The notes: a model not told the origin generated them from the letters alone. 64,000 bases of DNA from Vibrio sonorensis (GCF_001854765.1 NZ_LJJE01000071.1:39026-103025); one strand, 5' to 3'; numbered from the stretch's first letter, positions 28,624 to 38,207 are shown. Program-made: numbers and translations.

Positions 28624-29532
28624 ATGAAAAGTATCGACAATTTAAGCTCAATGGTTGTATTTGCTCGTGTTGTTGAAACGATGAGTTTTACCGAGGCAGC
28701 GAAGTCATTGCAGCTCTCCAAGTCCTCAGTCAGTAGAGAAATCACCCAGTTAGAAACTCGCCTAGGTGTCCAACTTCTCATCAGATCGACACGAAAAATC
28801 ACGGTTACTGATGTTGGATTTGGCTACTATCAACACTGCTCGGGCGTGTTAAACGAAGTGAAAAAAGCAGAAAAGTTCGTTCAACATTTGCATGAAGAAC
28901 CGGTCGGTAATTTAAGGGTTGTTGCGCCTGTTAATTTTGGATGCGAATGCGTGGTTCCGGTTTTAAACCAAATGGTAAAAAGCAATATCCATACGCAAGT
29001 GGAAGTGGATTTAACAGATCGCCCAGTGGATATGGAAGAAACTCAGTTTCACATCGCTATCGTCACGTCTAATGGCACCCCCGACCACCCCTACGCGACT
29101 CACCTTACGGATATAAGTTGGGGTCTTTATGCAACTCCCCACTACCTGTCACGGTTTCAAAACATCGACAGCCCAGAGGATTTACCACGTTATGACTATA
29201 TTCTGTTTGGTGGGAGGGCACATACAACCTCGCTGCCGTTTCGCAAAAATAAGCAGAAGATGGATATAGAGGTTCGCAGTCGATTTCGAGCAAACAACAG
29301 TGTAGCAGTGCTCAACTCTGCGCTGGCGGGGACGGGGATCGCTTATCTGCCAGACTATATTACACAAAAAGCCCTACATACAGGTGAATTAGTAAGACTA
29401 CTTCCCGAATGGACAATGGACATACTCAAAGTCTGGGTTTTGTATAAAAAAGAGCAAGCGCTGTCACCGCGTATAAGAAGTTTTATTGAACAACTGAATC
29501 GCCAAATGGAGCACACCCGAATTGACCCATAA
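28624..29532 (+). CDS. LysR-family transcriptional regulator
   Basis: A 302-residue regulator. The N-terminal winged helix-turn-helix (about 8-67) reads SFTEAAKSLQLSKSSVSREITQLE, then R-L-G-V-Q-L-L-I-R-S-T-R. The periplasmic-binding-like effector domain follows. The close agreement of the HTH with AaeR/DmlR-type regulators is general to this subfamily. The start at 28624 is set by AGG seven bases before ATG; two upstream ATGs are alternatives. The Fur box upstream suggests iron-dependent expression. Its targets may be nearby, since the iron-type alcohol dehydrogenase gene also has a Fur box, but that is inference. Confidence 0.92.
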   Translation: MKSIDNLSSMVVFARVVETMSFTEAAKSLQLSKSSVSREITQLETRLGVQLLIRSTRKITVTDVGFGYYQHCSGVLNEVKKAEKFVQHLHEEPVGNLRVVAPVNFGCECVVPVLNQMVKSNIHTQVEVDLTDRPVDMEETQFHIAIVTSNGTPDHPYATHLTDISWGLYATPHYLSRFQNIDSPEDLPRYDYILFGGRAHTTSLPFRKNKQKMDIEVRSRFRANNSVAVLNSALAGTGIAYLPDYITQKALHTGELVRLLPEWTMDILKVWVLYKKEQALSPRIRSFIEQLNRQMEHTRIDP

Positions 29533-29548
29533 TTCGGGTGTGATTTGA

Positions 29549-30328
29549 TTAGTAATAGTCGCCGTGATTGTATTCCCAGCTAATAAAGGTATCCGACATA
29601 AATGACATGATTTTGTTTATGTCTAATCCCTTTCGGATCACTGAAGGACATGGCTTGATTTTGCGCTCATTGTTTTGCAGAGGAACCAGTTTGCCATCCT
29701 CGTCTACCATGGACACCATTACTCCTTGTTCGTAGCGAGTACGTTCGTCTTCATTAGGTTGAATGGACTTAACATAGTCATTGGCACAAATAATCAGATC
29801 GGCACGCTCTTCGATGCGTTCGCCAATGTTTTCTACTAAGCCTCTATTCCCTTTACCCGAAGGGTTGGCCGAACTGGCAAAGGAAAACTTACCGTGTTTC
29901 TCCCAAAGTTCTTTGGCGATGAATTCTCCAGGTTTGCCAAAGCGAATGACAAAACAGGTCGTTTGACGACTGTCCATCATAAGCTCTCGGATTCCATCGT
30001 CTGGAAGCAAATCAAGTCCTGCTTTTTTCCACGGAAGAATACAGCCAAGTAGGACATCCTCATCCCAGTGTTTTTGGTACAAAGCTTCGATTTCGTCATT
30101 CATTTGCGCCAACTGCTTTAACTGTTCCATTGAACCGCAAAGTACCACACCGGGCTTGTTGCGCTTTCTTTGCTTAGCTTCGAATTTTCGCTCAAGACCT
30201 TGTTTGTCGGAGGTCATAATAATGTAACCAACTTTTGTCGGGCTGACGATCATGCCACCGTTTTTCGACAAAATATCGATAGCTTCGGGCTGAATGCCTT
30301 TATTCCAAATGATTTTTTTCTCACTCAT
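29549..30328 (-). CDS. Sua5/YciO/YrdC/YwlC family protein
   Basis: A 259-residue protein of the YrdC fold. Visible are G-G-M-I-V-S-P-T-K-V-G-Y-I (about 24-36, equivalent to the P-T-E-T-V/T-Y-G segment), K-Q-R-K-R-N-K-P-G-V-V-L (substrate-binding basic loop), and F-A-S-S-A-N-P-S-G-K-G-N-R-G (about 150-163). TsaC/Sua5 members make threonylcarbamoyl-AMP for tRNA t6A. This one departs at the first motif, so it is more likely a YciO-type paralogue than TsaC. Start chosen at the ATG with AGGT upstream. Confidence 0.8.
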   Translation of the reverse strand: MSEKKIIWNKGIQPEAIDILSKNGGMIVSPTKVGYIIMTSDKQGLERKFEAKQRKRNKPGVVLCGSMEQLKQLAQMNDEIEALYQKHWDEDVLLGCILPWKKAGLDLLPDDGIRELMMDSRQTTCFVIRFGKPGEFIAKELWEKHGKFSFASSANPSGKGNRGLVENIGERIEERADLIICANDYVKSIQPNEDERTRYEQGVMVSMVDEDGKLVPLQNNERKIKPCPSVIRKGLDINKIMSFMSDTFISWEYNHGDYY

Positions 30329-30500
30329 AGATCTACCTAATTCAATCTGATAATAATTTTTGTATTCTGGATTTGGTCTTTTGTCACAGCGTGATAAAAG
30401 CACTGCCAAATCTCTGTTATCTGCTTTTTATATTAACCGCGAGTTTGGTGGATACAATGAGGTAGGGCGATTGTTCCTCTGGTGCAACAGTTGAACGGAT

Positions 30501-30528
30501 AAGGAGTTCTTTAGACGAAGAACTCCTT
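30501..30528. terminator. Hairpin after alcohol dehydrogenase gene
   Basis: AAGGAGTTCTT pairs with AAGAACTCCTT (11 bp, 6-base loop), 13 bp past the dehydrogenase stop. No long T run follows on the minus strand. Confidence 0.55.
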
Positions 30529-30541
30529 ATTTCTTATATGG

Positions 30542-31627
30542 TTACTTGAGAGTGTCCGATAATTGATTTACTCGGCCAATGGCGTTTAATAGATCTTGGT
30601 GCGAGACATCAAATGGCATACTTTTGATGTTAGGATTGTTTACCGAAGCGTCGACTACCTCGTTTAATTCTGCGTCGCTGAGGTCTGCGATCTCAGCTAA
30701 ACTGGTTGGAACACCACAAGATTTTGCGAGCTTAATGGCCTCTACAATTTCAGAGTCTTGGCGATTTTCCAGCGCTAAAAGACACAGGTTTCCATAACCC
30801 ACTAATAGGCCGTGTCCGAAGTGACGTACTTTGTCATTGACGGTAAATCCATTGTACAAGCCGTGTGCTGCCGCTAAGTGGTTACCGATACCCATGATAG
30901 AAGTAAATCCAGCATAGATAAAAATGGCGTCCATGACTTGTTCTAACGCAAAGGTAGATTTACCTTGGATAACACCCTTACAGGCTTCATCTGCATAGCG
31001 TGAAATAACATTGAAGCACAATTGACCATTGTTGAATGCGGCCATGTTCAGACTGCCATCTGGCTTTCCACCACAAATGACGCGGTATTCGTAGAACTTA
31101 GCCAAGGTGTCACCTAAGCCAGCAGACAGCCATTTTAGTGGCGCTTTGGCAATGATTTGCGGATCAATAATGACATAATCCGGCGCTTTACTCAGTTTCC
31201 ATGAATCTAGGTAGTGGCCTTTATCGTCATAGATGACTGAGGTTGTTGCCACCGCTGCGCAGGTCGCAGCAATCGTAGGGATGGCGGCAAAAGGGATCCC
31301 CAAGTCTATGGCCACCACTTTGCCCGTGTCTAGCGCCTTACCGCCGCCAACAACAATAATAAAATCAACGTTATGGGATTGGATCTTTTCAGTTAGCATT
31401 TGAAAGTTTTGTTTAGAACATTCGCCGCCATACCAAGCGGTTTCAACTACTTCCAAGTTTTGTAACTGCTCTTCCATTAAAGGCATTGAAGCTTCAAGTG
31501 CTTTGTGACCACCGATAATGAATACGCGTTTGCCTAACACATCGGCAATTTCGCCAATTTTGCTAACAGCGCCTGTCCCTCGATAAATCGTTGATGGGAA
31601 TGACATACTCAAACAATTATTACTCAT
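30542..31627 (-). CDS. Iron-containing alcohol dehydrogenase, GldA/HcxA-like
   Basis: A 361-residue group III dehydrogenase, the same length as E. coli HcxA/YbdH. Residues about 90-130 bind NAD(P): IIVVGGGKALDTGKVVA, then AAIPTIAATCAAVATTSVIY. Metal ligands are visible in GLGDTLAKFYEY (Asp), HLAAAHGLYNG (His) and RHFGHGLLVGYG (His). HcxA reduces 2-oxo acids and GldA oxidises glycerol; the substrate here is not known. An ideal AAAGGAG precedes the ATG at 31627. A near-perfect Fur palindrome lies 47 bp upstream, so iron availability probably controls it. Confidence 0.9.
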   Translation of the reverse strand: MSNNCLSMSFPSTIYRGTGAVSKIGEIADVLGKRVFIIGGHKALEASMPLMEEQLQNLEVVETAWYGGECSKQNFQMLTEKIQSHNVDFIIVVGGGKALDTGKVVAIDLGIPFAAIPTIAATCAAVATTSVIYDDKGHYLDSWKLSKAPDYVIIDPQIIAKAPLKWLSAGLGDTLAKFYEYRVICGGKPDGSLNMAAFNNGQLCFNVISRYADEACKGVIQGKSTFALEQVMDAIFIYAGFTSIMGIGNHLAAAHGLYNGFTVNDKVRHFGHGLLVGYGNLCLLALENRQDSEIVEAIKLAKSCGVPTSLAEIADLSDAELNEVVDASVNNPNIKSMPFDVSHQDLLNAIGRVNQLSDTLK

Positions 31628-31673
31628 AATGACTCCTTTCATTTGAGATGAAGTAAAGGGGGAAATTAGAAAA

Positions 31674-31688
31674 TGATAATGGTTATCA
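31674..31688. promoter_or_regulatory. Fur box upstream of alcohol dehydrogenase
   Basis: TGATAATGGTTATCA matches the 7-1-7 Fur motif TGATAATNATTATCA at 13 of 14 defined positions and is itself almost palindromic. It is 47 bp upstream of the dehydrogenase start. Confidence 0.7.
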
Positions 31689-31855
31689 CTTGGGGCGTAA
31701 ATATTTATTTTAATTGGAAAAATAAATATTCATTAATGATGTGTTAAGGGGGGCGTCAGCTAGACGGGGGATGTTATTAGCCCCAGAGGTTAAGTTGAGT
31801 GGATGGCGAACAATAGAGATGGGCAACAAAGCGGAAAATAGGAGAGAAGGTGGGT

Positions 31856-31882
31856 AAAGCCACCCTTAGTTAGAGTGGCTTT
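31856..31882 (-). terminator. Terminator of DUF3360 gene
   Basis: AAAGCCAC/GTGGCTTT hairpin, 8-bp stem, about 17 bp past the DUF3360 stop on the minus strand. Confidence 0.6.
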
Positions 31883-31898
31883 AACAAGAAGACAAGTG

Positions 31899-33352
31899 TT
31901 AGATAAGGCCAACAATACCCGGAAGCTGACCAACAGCGGCTAATGCACCGATACAGATAAATGCAGTAGTCAAAGGAATCGCAAACTTATCCGTTTTGGT
32001 TAAACTGTCGCTGCGCTCTTTATTACCGGTCAGGCCCAAGTTGTCGAGTAACATGGTAATCGCCCAACCGAAAACTGGGTTGACCAAAGCGCATGCAAAC
32101 ATACAGATACCTGCACTTTGGGACTCGCGTGCGTTTTTAACCATTTGCATACCCGCTTCTAGTAAAGGCAAGAACACTCCCACAAGCAGGGCTACGCGAA
32201 GAACGGGTTCCCACATTGCTAGATCCATTGGGTAGCCAAGGACAGCAGCAAAGATACACAAAAGACCGGTGAGTAGTGCACCCCCCGGAATTGGACGCTT
32301 AGCGATGGCAGCTGGGATCATATATGTGCCCCAAGACGATGCTAAGTTGCCTCCACCTAAACCTGCGCCGACAATCTGACGAACAGAACAGACCGCCATG
32401 GTGTCGTCGACGTCCATAAGAGCTTTCTTGGCCGTTTTAGGGTAGTTAAGCTCTTGGAAAACGCGGTGACCAAGAAAATCAGGAGACCACATAGCGACGG
32501 CTAAAATAGCAAATGGGATAACCGCAATGTAGTGTTCGAACTCTGGCCAACCCAATTGCCATCCAGTGTCTTCACCCCACCAGTAAAACGGACTCATGTT
32601 AGGTAAACCCGGTTCGCTGGTGAACTCAAACGGCACACCCATCGCGAAGGCTACGACACCTGCGATAAATGAACACAGAGGGATAGCCAGCCAGCGTTTT
32701 TCAATCTTCGCGAGATAAGCATAAATAACGATTGTGGTAGAAATAACAGCAAAGGATACGGCGTCAAAACCTGTTGTAACAGACCATGATTCAAATCGAC
32801 CTATTTGGCTGATCAACCCAACGGCGCGAGATAAATCAAAAGGCCTCCGCGAACGCCTTCTCCCGTTAGTTTTACGAGTTTAGAGCCACCTTTGGTTGCA
32901 CTGAGGATAAGTCCAAACACACCCACCATGATACCAAGTGCAAGAGGGTGTCCACCGGAAGCCGCGACCAAAGGGATGAGCGGGATCATTGGGCCGTGTG
33001 TACCCGCAAGGTTAGTTAATGGATTGAGAATCGCAGAAAAGAAGACAACAAAAAGTAAGCCTGCGATCAATAGCTCAAAGCGTACGTTTTCCGCTACAAA
33101 CTCTGGGGAAAGGCCAAACTGAGCGGCGAAGGCCGCAACCATAGCGGTAACCATAACTACTTTGCCTATGGTAGCAGCAAGTGCGGGAACCCAATCTTCA
33201 ACCTCAATGCCGAAGTCGCGGTATGGAAGGTGCACCTTCCAGCGTTTCAGATCCATAATTGACAGTTCGTGTTCTAGGTATTCATCTCTAGATTTGAACT
33301 CGTTCGCTTTACGGCGCTTCGTCTGGTATGACGTTTGTTGCCTATGACTCAT
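31899..33352 (-). pseudogene. DUF3360 membrane protein (permease-like), frameshifted near 32820
   Basis: Two leftward frames join to 484 residues, close to the 490-517 I recall for DUF3360, a Vibrio-centred family. It has a cytoplasmic start, then about ten hydrophobic helices. G-T-H-G-P-M-I-P-L-I-P-L and G-V-R-G-G-L-L-I-Y-L resemble the substrate-site repeats of sulfate or xanthine/uracil permeases, so an anion or nucleobase transporter is a reasonable inference, not established. The first frame stops after L-A-P-L-G; one added G (GGG to GGGG) continues as L-I-S-Q-I-G-R-F. The second frame alone has no good start. Monocistronic, with a terminator. Confidence 0.8.
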
Positions 33353-33538
33353 ATTATCTCCGATAGATGGATTCCATTACCTGAGTCATTATTGAGAGGC
33401 TTAATAATTAGAAATTGATATGGGTCAGTAATGCATCCAATCAATCGATTATTAGCACGATAAATGCGAGCTAGGTCTATAAAATACTATTCTATCAATA
33501 GTCAGGTTTTTGCATATTTCGAGCTATATACCTACATT

Positions 33539-34228
33539 CTATGCGTAAGAATGAATAAAATTCCGTATCTGAATGGTGCTGAGGGTAACAAAGTGTGTCG
33601 GTGAACGGGTGAGATTACTCAGTAACATCGCCCTTGCAACGTCATTTGCTTCAATAGGATTGAAGTTGGCGAGTTTGCCAATCATGATGGGGTGTAAGAG
33701 TTTCAGTATCATTTGAACGACAGTTTCATCAGCTCTTGGTATGTCACGAAGTCCTTTCAATGGACCGGGACGCACAAAAGTGACTTGATCAAACCCCATG
33801 GGTTTGATGGTGTTCTCCATTTGCCCTTTACATCGAAGATAATGGGAGAAAGAGCGATGTGATGCTCCTAAACTCGATACGACCGCTAAACGTTTTACGC
33901 CAAGTTGCTTCATCTGTTTAGCAAGGTTGCAAACCAGTTCGCAATCTACCTCAAACAGTGCTTTTTTGCTTCCCGCCTGTTTTAACGTCGTACCTAAGCA
34001 TATAAAACCTATATCTGGGTTTGCGTTTTCATCGTGCCAATGAGGGGTGGATAGGTCACTAGTCTGGATGGACTCAAGTTTAGAATGAAAGTAGGGCAGT
34101 GGCTTTCTGGTCAGTGCATACACATGACTAATGGCATCTTCTTCAAGAAGCTGTTTTATAAGTTCATTGCCAACCAATCCCGTTGCGCCTGCTATCATTG
34201 CAACGTGCTTGTTATCCTTAATATCCAT
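33539..34228 (-). CDS. NAD(P)-binding Rossmann-fold oxidoreductase (short atypical SDR)
   Basis: A 229-residue protein with an N-terminal dinucleotide-binding motif (MIAGATGLVGNEL, about 11-23), a C-L-G-T-T-L-K-Q-A-G-S segment and V-V-S-S-L-G-A (about 118-124), followed by a conserved Y-L-R-x-K-G-x-M-E in place of the usual YxxxK. This is the plan of atypical SDR proteins related to HTATIP2/Fmp52 and YwnB. They bind NADP(H), but substrates are unknown. It is transcribed alone; the 28-residue peptide gene lies upstream and has its own terminator. Confidence 0.85.
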   Translation of the reverse strand: MDIKDNKHVAMIAGATGLVGNELIKQLLEEDAISHVYALTRKPLPYFHSKLESIQTSDLSTPHWHDENANPDIGFICLGTTLKQAGSKKALFEVDCELVCNLAKQMKQLGVKRLAVVSSLGASHRSFSHYLRCKGQMENTIKPMGFDQVTFVRPGPLKGLRDIPRADETVVQMILKLLHPIMIGKLANFNPIEANDVARAMLLSNLTRSPTHFVTLSTIQIRNFIHSYA

Positions 34229-34302
34229 CAGTCGTCTCCAATAACGTGAAGTAACAGCATAGTGGATATCAATTTGGAAAGCTTTGATCTGATAACTAAG
34301 AA

Positions 34303-34327
34303 AAAGGCTCCTTTCGGAGCCTTTGTT
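34303..34327 (-). terminator. Terminator of the small peptide gene
   Basis: AAAGGCTCC/GGAGCCTTT, a perfect 9-bp stem with loop GAAA on the minus strand, then TTCTT. It starts 3 bases after the peptide stop. Confidence 0.85.
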
Positions 34328-34414
34328 TTATGCCAGCGAAAAGGGCACACGTTTTTGGGGTTTGGGTGTTTTTTTCGTTGGCTTTTGGGGTTTCGGTCTC
34401 TGGTTCGCTATCAT
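34328..34414 (-). CDS. 28-residue Lys/Pro-rich peptide
   Basis: A short leftward frame that begins M-I-A-N-Q-R-P-K-P-Q-K-P and ends F-S-L-A. About a third of its residues are Lys or Arg, with regular K-P pairs (P-K-P-Q-K, then T-P-K-P-Q-K-R), and there is no hydrophobic stretch. Support is the strong ribosome site AAAGGAGG four to five bases before the ATG and a textbook terminator three bases after the stop. The composition suggests a nucleic-acid- or ribosome-binding peptide. I recognise no family and give no function. Confidence 0.55.
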   Translation of the reverse strand: MIANQRPKPQKPTKKTPKPQKRVPFSLA

Positions 34415-34530
34415 CGCGCCTCCTTTCAGTACTCAAACATGAACACTGTTACGAAGAGCATCGAAGCATATCTTGTGCCAGCTTTAGGTACGTAAAATCC
34501 GTTAATACTTAGAGATTCCTATTAAATTGA

Positions 34531-34545
34531 CTCTCATTATGAGAG
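34531..34545. promoter_or_regulatory. Perfect palindrome upstream of flavin reductase-cob operon
   Basis: CTCTCATTATGAGAG is a perfect 7-1-7 inverted repeat about 100 bp before the operon's first gene. It could be an operator for an unknown regulator. No cobalamin-riboswitch consensus is visible between it and the start. Confidence 0.45.
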
Positions 34546-34646
34546 AGACGACTTGCAGGATAAAAAGAGTCGGAGTGGGGGATAGTCTATCACTGGGATA
34601 AGCGATACACTGTTGTTAGGAATGCTTAATATTCAAAGGATTGATA

Positions 34647-35258
34647 ATGAATATCGACCTCTCGACCTTAGCACCGACTCAGGTGTATCACTTAATGACT
34701 CAAACGATTATCCCGAGACCCATTGCTTGGGTGTTAACCGATTCTGGTGAACAAAACTATAATCTCGCTCCTTTTTCCTATTTCACCGCTGTTTCAAGTC
34801 AACCACCATTGTTAATGTTTTCAGTGGGGAAGAAGCCAGATGGCTCGCCCAAAGACACGGCTCGTAATGCCTTGGAAACTGGAAGCATGGTGATTCACAT
34901 TGCCTCCGCCGATTTAGCTGAGCAGGTAACACAAAGTTCGGCAACGTTGCAGCACGGTGAGTCAGAAATCCCTTTAACGGGTGTTGAGCTTGAAGAGATC
35001 CAAGGCTTCCACTTACCAAGAGTAAAAGCCTGCCCCATCGCATTTGCATGTCGTCTTTATGAAGTAAAAGAAATAGGCGATACCCCGCAAACTCTGGTTT
35101 TTGCACAAATCGAGTCTATCTATATTGATGACGCGGTGGTGGATGAAAATTCCGAACGCTTAAAAATTAATGCAGAATCTGTTGATCCACTCGCACGTCT
35201 TGGTGGCTCAGAGTATGTAACACTGGCAAAAACTTTTAGCGTAGCGAGACCAAAATAA
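34647..35258 (+). CDS. Flavin reductase-like FMN-binding protein
   Basis: A 203-residue protein with the split-barrel flavin reductase domain: I-I-P-R-P-I-A-W-V (about 21-29), [12 protein letters not shown] (FMN contact), and K-D-T-A-R-N. This family (as in flavoredoxin or DIM6/NTAB) binds FMN. It is the first gene of the cob operon, one base before cobT, so one idea is a supply of reduced flavin for cobalt(II) corrin reduction; this is inference. The ATG at 34647 follows AAAGGA; an upstream TTG is an alternative. Confidence 0.88.
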   Translation: MNIDLSTLAPTQVYHLMTQTIIPRPIAWVLTDSGEQNYNLAPFSYFTAVSSQPPLLMFSVGKKPDGSPKDTARNALETGSMVIHIASADLAEQVTQSSATLQHGESEIPLTGVELEEIQGFHLPRVKACPIAFACRLYEVKEIGDTPQTLVFAQIESIYIDDAVVDENSERLKINAESVDPLARLGGSEYVTLAKTFSVARPK

Positions 35259-35259
35259 C

Positions 35260-36288
35260 ATGTTAGACCGTCAATATTCCGAGCGCATTTGGCACCGAAT
35301 TAATCAAAAAACCAAACCTTTAGGTGCATTAGGTCAACTGGAGCAGTTGGCTCATGACTTAGCATTAATTCAAAGCAATAAAAAAGGTGACGCCGTCACA
35401 AGTATTGAGTTAAACAAGCCCACCATTCTTGTGTTTGCAGCAGACCACGGCATTGCACAACACGGTGTCAGTATTGCGCCAAGCGAAGTAACACAACAGA
35501 TGGTACTGAACTTCTTAGCGGGTGGTGCAGCTGTTAACTGTTTCTGTCGAGTAAACCAAGTTGAGTTTTATGTCGTCGATAGCGGTATTTTACTCCCAGT
35601 GGCATCTGATTCAGCGCAGTTGGTTTCTCAACCACTTGGCAATGGTACCAAAGATTTTTCAACGGTCGCCGCAATGAGTATGGAGCAAGTTGAAAAAGGC
35701 ATTGAACTGGGCCAAAAACTGATTCGCCAAAAAGTTAAAGAGGGCAGTGACCTTTTAATGTTTGGTGAAATGGGTATCGCAAATACAAGTAGTGCTGCTG
35801 CGCTTCTGGCCGCGTTGTCAGAACTGCCGGTGGAGATCTGCGTTGGTCGTGGTACAGGCATTACCGACCAGCAGTTTGCCAAAAAGCGCAGCTTGGTCGA
35901 GTGTGGGGTCTCTCGTTGCTCTGGTTTAACCCCTAAGCAAATTCTCGCGGAAGTCGGTGGATTTGAGATCGTACAAATGGTAGGTGGCTTTTTAGCGGCT
36001 GCTGAAGAGGGCGTCCCCGTTTTAGTCGATGGTTTTATCGCGACCGCCGCAGCTTATGTCGCTTGTCAAATTGCCCCCGAGTGCCGAGAGTATATGATTT
36101 TTGCCCATCAATCTGAGGAAGCTGGGCATAAACACATGTTGACTAGGCTCGAAGCAAAACCTCTACTGGACCTATCCATGCGCCTTGGTGAAGGCACGGG
36201 TGCAGTGTTGGCGGTTTCACTTGTTAGGGCTGCTGTCGAGTTTTACAACCATATGGCCAGCTTTGAGCAAGCAGGAGTGACGGTTTAA
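35260..36288 (+). CDS. cobT: Nicotinate-nucleotide--dimethylbenzimidazole phosphoribosyltransferase
   Basis: A 342-residue enzyme that activates the lower-ligand base of cobalamin to alpha-ribazole phosphate. Family blocks are present: K-T-K-P-L-G-A-L-G near residue 15, [20 protein letters not shown] (about 64-83), the catalytic-region [18 protein letters not shown] (about 169-186), and [10 protein letters not shown] near the end. Its start is one base after the flavin reductase stop, and its last base begins cobS, so expression is tightly coupled. Confidence 0.97.
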   Translation: MLDRQYSERIWHRINQKTKPLGALGQLEQLAHDLALIQSNKKGDAVTSIELNKPTILVFAADHGIAQHGVSIAPSEVTQQMVLNFLAGGAAVNCFCRVNQVEFYVVDSGILLPVASDSAQLVSQPLGNGTKDFSTVAAMSMEQVEKGIELGQKLIRQKVKEGSDLLMFGEMGIANTSSAAALLAALSELPVEICVGRGTGITDQQFAKKRSLVECGVSRCSGLTPKQILAEVGGFEIVQMVGGFLAAAEEGVPVLVDGFIATAAAYVACQIAPECREYMIFAHQSEEAGHKHMLTRLEAKPLLDLSMRLGEGTGAVLAVSLVRAAVEFYNHMASFEQAGVTV

Positions 36289-37064
36289 TGCAGGAGTTGA
36301 AATACCAATGGCAGCTATTTTTATTGGCCCTTGGCTTTTTCTCTAGGCTACCTGTTCCCAAAGATCTCCCATACAGCGAACAACGTATGAATCAAGCAGG
36401 GCGCTACTTTGCGTTGGTCGGCGCTCTGCTCGGAGTGTGCTGCGCTGCCGTCTATAGTGTCGCAGCTTGGCTTTTCCCAGTGGAAATCGCGGTTTTTATT
36501 ACCATGGTGTTTAGTCTATTACTGACGGGAGCATTTCACGAAGATGGCCTGACAGACATGGCCGATGGCATTGGTGGGGGAATGACGCGCGAGAAACGAC
36601 TGAACATAATGAAAGACAGCCGCATAGGCACCTATGGGGCGAGTGCTTTAATCATGATTTTGTTGGGAAAGTACGTCTCTTTAGTTGAAATAGCGAATAT
36701 TGGCGAGTTGTCTATCGTACTGATCGCTGTCTATGCGGTGAGTCGAGCCGTAGCGGCAACCCTTATTTATGACATGCCTTATGTCACCGACCTAGACAAT
36801 AGTAAAAGCAAGCCATTGGCTCAGAGACAAAGCAAAAAAGAACTGGCTTTATTGATTTTGACAGGCTTGATTGCAGCGAGTTTGTTGGGCTTTCAGATTT
36901 TTATTGCTCTGGCCTTCACATCTATTTTGTTTAGAGTGGCATTTTGTTGGTGGCTTAAACGCAGAATAGGTGGTTTCACTGGAGATTGCCTAGGCGCTGC
37001 ACAACAGATTATGGAAGTACTTTGTTATCTGGTGGTGATTGCCTTGTGGAGAGTTGCGGTATGA
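36288..37064 (+). CDS. cobS: Adenosylcobinamide-GDP ribazoletransferase (cobalamin synthase)
   Basis: A 258-residue membrane enzyme joining adenosylcobinamide-GDP to alpha-ribazole(-phosphate). Diagnostic is the [18 protein letters not shown] motif (about 82-99) with its metal-binding acids, then [14 protein letters not shown], and about six hydrophobic helices. Overlaps cobT by one base and cobU by four (ATGA). Confidence 0.97.
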   Translation: MQELKYQWQLFLLALGFFSRLPVPKDLPYSEQRMNQAGRYFALVGALLGVCCAAVYSVAAWLFPVEIAVFITMVFSLLLTGAFHEDGLTDMADGIGGGMTREKRLNIMKDSRIGTYGASALIMILLGKYVSLVEIANIGELSIVLIAVYAVSRAVAATLIYDMPYVTDLDNSKSKPLAQRQSKKELALLILTGLIAASLLGFQIFIALAFTSILFRVAFCWWLKRRIGGFTGDCLGAAQQIMEVLCYLVVIALWRVAV

Positions 37065-37600
37065 CAGTCCATTTAGTCCTTGGTGGAGCACGTTCTGGTA
37101 AATCAAAGTTTGCTGAGCAGAGAGTATTGGAACAATCTGCTAAGGTTGGCAGCAGAAGACATTACATCGCAACAGCGACAGTGTTAGACGATGAGATGCA
37201 AAATCGAATTGAGCATCACAAGAAAAGACGCGATAACGCATGGATTGAGCACGAGTGTCCGCTGCATATCAGTGCGCTTTTAACTCAATTTGATTCCCGC
37301 GATGTCATTTTGGTGGATTGTCTTACTTTATGGCTAAACAACCTCTTGTTTGATCTTGGTGACGAGGCAACACAAGAGCAAATTGAATCAGGCGTTCAAG
37401 CGTTAGTCGATGCCTTGAGCAGCACCAGTGCCCACATTGTACTTGTCTCTAATGAAGTGGGTTTAGGCGTGGTGCCATTGGGTAAGGTGACTCGACTTTT
37501 TGTCGATAACGCTGGATGGATGAACCAAGCCATCGCCCAAATCGCTCAGAGGGTGACTTTGGTCACGGCAGGGTTGCCTATGGAACTGAAAAATGATTAG
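37061..37600 (+). CDS. cobU: Adenosylcobinamide kinase / cobinamide-phosphate guanylyltransferase
   Basis: A 179-residue bifunctional enzyme. Walker A is [15 protein letters not shown] (residues 5-19). H-H-K-K-R-R (about 47-52) includes the family's guanylated His region, followed by [10 protein letters not shown] and [12 protein letters not shown] use the ATG overlapping the cobS stop (ATGA) instead of an in-frame codon 75 bases upstream within cobS. The enzyme allows cobinamide salvage. Confidence 0.96.
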   Translation: MTVHLVLGGARSGKSKFAEQRVLEQSAKVGSRRHYIATATVLDDEMQNRIEHHKKRRDNAWIEHECPLHISALLTQFDSRDVILVDCLTLWLNNLLFDLGDEATQEQIESGVQALVDALSSTSAHIVLVSNEVGLGVVPLGKVTRLFVDNAGWMNQAIAQIAQRVTLVTAGLPMELKND

Positions 37601-38207
37601 TACTCAGTTTTATTTAGTTCGGCATGGTAAAACGCTAGGCGAAGCAGCATTAAATGGTGTGACGGATGTTAAAGTCGATGCGCGACACCAGAGGAGTATA
37701 GCTCAGAGTATTCTTTCTAAAAACCTAGGTTATGAGAGGATTTATGCATCGCCATTAAGCCGATGTCGCGATCTGGGAGACTTGCTGACAAACAGCGATA
37801 CACCACTTGATATCGCGCCTGACCTAGCGGAGATGAATTTTGGTGAGTTTGACGGAGTGCCGTTTTCTCAATTGGCTCACCGTTGGGATGAGCTAGAAGC
37901 CTTTTGGCGAGATCCCCAAACATGTCAGTTCAAGGACGGTGAGTCTTTGACGGACTTTTTTCAGCGAGTTGTAGCCGTTTGGAAAAAAATTAAAAAGGCG
38001 ACGTCACAAGACAGCTTGATTATTGCACATGGCGGCACGATTCGCATGATCCTCGCCTATGAGTTAGACGTCGACTGGAAAAACCCGAAGTGGTTTTCCA
38101 CTCTTAGCTTAGGCCATCATAGCTTAAGCCATATTTCGGTAAGTGGAGAGGGTGAGTTTTCTCAAGTGAAAACCGTAGGACAACCCTTGGATGTAGAGGA
38201 CATATAA
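37593..38207 (+). CDS. cobC: Histidine phosphatase, alpha-ribazole phosphatase type
   Basis: A 204-residue branch-1 histidine phosphatase with the phosphate pocket L-V-R-H-G-K-T (7-13), Y-A-S-P-L-S-R-C (about 49-56), the acid in E-M-N-F-G-E-F-D-G, and A-H-G-G-T-I-R (about 149-155). Alone the family is broad; its place overlapping cobU by eight bases in a cobTSU operon supports removal of the 5'-phosphate of alpha-ribazole phosphate or cobalamin phosphate. Its last base starts pepF. Confidence 0.88.
   Translation: MISTQFYLVRHGKTLGEAALNGVTDVKVDARHQRSIAQSILSKNLGYERIYASPLSRCRDLGDLLTNSDTPLDIAPDLAEMNFGEFDGVPFSQLAHRWDELEAFWRDPQTCQFKDGESLTDFFQRVVAVWKKIKKATSQDSLIIAHGGTIRMILAYELDVDWKNPKWFSTLSLGHHSLSHISVSGEGEFSQVKTVGQPLDVEDI

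Noticed and set aside
30501..30528. Insertion-sequence end or attachment site
   Set aside because: The inverted repeat is a simple hairpin just past a stop codon; there is no transposase or target duplication.
34262..34512. Rightward frames across the gap before the flavin reductase
   Set aside because: They lie opposite the terminator and the small peptide gene, which have better signals.
34546..34646. Cobalamin riboswitch before the cob operon
   Set aside because: Some G-rich and CACTG-like pieces are present, but the B12 box and the conserved core order are not.
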